Below, one piece after another: positions 63,848 to 64,000 of a stretch of DNA of 64,000 nucleotides. The position numbers and the translations under genes were made by a program. Origin of the DNA: Yoonia maricola. Lineage in GTDB: Bacteria > Pseudomonadota > Alphaproteobacteria > Rhodobacterales > Rhodobacteraceae. The DNA is taken from assembly GCF_002797915.1 (NCBI RefSeq), contig NZ_PGTY01000001.1:992001-1056000 (forward strand), in the 5' to 3' direction. The notes beneath the pieces are model-generated. The model did no database searches, had not been told where the DNA came from, and saw nothing but the letters and a program-made list of their open reading frames with translations. Numbering within the stretch: the stretch's first letter is position 1; the number at the start of each line of letters is the position of its first letter.

Positions 63848-64000
63848 TTACTCTTTCGCAAACACAAAACACCTGTCCCGCCGGATCATCAGCCACAGCG
63901 GCATCCCCGGTTTCGGCAGGAACACCGACGGCACCACAGCTTTCAAAATCGACCCGTCAAAATCCATGCGAAACTCGACCAGGCTTGATGCCCCCATGAA
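63848..64000 (-). CDS. ABC transporter ATP-binding protein, C-terminal end (partial)
   Basis: The last 50 residues before TAA at 63848-63850, reading SLVEFRMDFDGSILKAVVPS, then WLMIRRDRCFVFAKE. This resembles the C-terminal TOBE-type domain of PotA-like importer ATPases for polyamines or other solutes. Only this end is in the window, so the substrate and ATPase core cannot be checked. Confidence 0.6.
   Translation of the reverse strand, partial: FMGASSLVEFRMDFDGSILKAVVPSVFLPKPGMPLWLMIRRDRCFVFAKE

Overview
The window reads as a chromosomal segment of a marine alphaproteobacterium of the Rhodobacteraceae (Roseobacter group). The basis is the gene content and order: a DMSP lyase of the DddP family with all known metal ligands, heterotetrameric sarcosine oxidase (soxBDAG), a LuxI/LuxR quorum-sensing pair, the alphaproteobacterial run yajC-secD-secF-Mth938-ccmABCDG, and YfgM-BamB-Der. 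No rRNA, tRNA, CRISPR array, integrase or intact insertion sequence was seen. Most of the window is core chromosome with small accessory pockets.

Layout. 1-2.3 kb: NAD(P)H-hydrate epimerase (cut by the window edge), then glnB-glnA behind an NtrC-like site. 2.3-3.6 kb: a stalk-only trimeric autotransporter adhesin with a 42-bp tandem repeat. 3.7-7.0 kb: a peptide-type substrate-binding protein and dddP. 7.0-11.8 kb: endonuclease/exonuclease/phosphatase-fold protein, hydrolase-OsmC fusion, bioY, DUF6314 protein, purB. 11.9-15.1 kb: luxI, luxR, a divergent HTH-less autoinducer-binding protein and an orphan FliG-like protein. 15.2-19.1 kb: a GDPD-type phosphodiesterase, then a split (three-gene) cobalt-type nitrile hydratase / thiocyanate hydrolase-like enzyme translationally coupled to a lipid A-type acyltransferase, then a DUF1223 protein. 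19.2-22.1 kb: aconitase. 22.1-28.1 kb: one long minus-strand run for Sec export and cytochrome c maturation. 28.3-30.5 kb: a Hint-domain protein directly followed by a soluble, truncated SecD paralogue. 30.6-37.4 kb: serS, DUF2235 hydrolase, TspO-like membrane protein, der, bamB, a YfgM-like protein. 37.7-42.6 kb: an RND efflux pair. 42.7-54.8 kb: mixed accessory and housekeeping genes (ArsR plus SRPBCC protein, DUF523, Atm1-type ABC exporter, LysM protein, LOG protein, GFA enzymes including one frameshifted, EamA transporter, threonine/serine dehydratase, sodB, an aminoglycoside-kinase-like gene, small membrane proteins). 55.0-60.8 kb: soxBDAG. 61.0-64.0 kb: ccmI-ruvX-DUF1289, a short DUF1737 gene, a DJ-1/PfpI protein and the end of an ABC ATPase gene.

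How the genes work together. Nitrogen control (glnB/glnA), one-carbon and methylamine-derived carbon use (sox genes), DMSP cleavage (dddP), cell-density signalling (lux genes) and envelope biogenesis (Sec, Ccm, BamB) fit a bacterium living with phytoplankton.

The least ordinary loci are: (i) the lux cluster with a stand-alone signal-binding domain and a FliG-like protein; (ii) the Hint plus soluble-SecD pair; (iii) the split nitrile hydratase coupled to an acyltransferase; (iv) the adhesin stalk made of 35 consecutive Ile-x-x-Asn heptads. All calls are from reading the sequence only; no database search was run.
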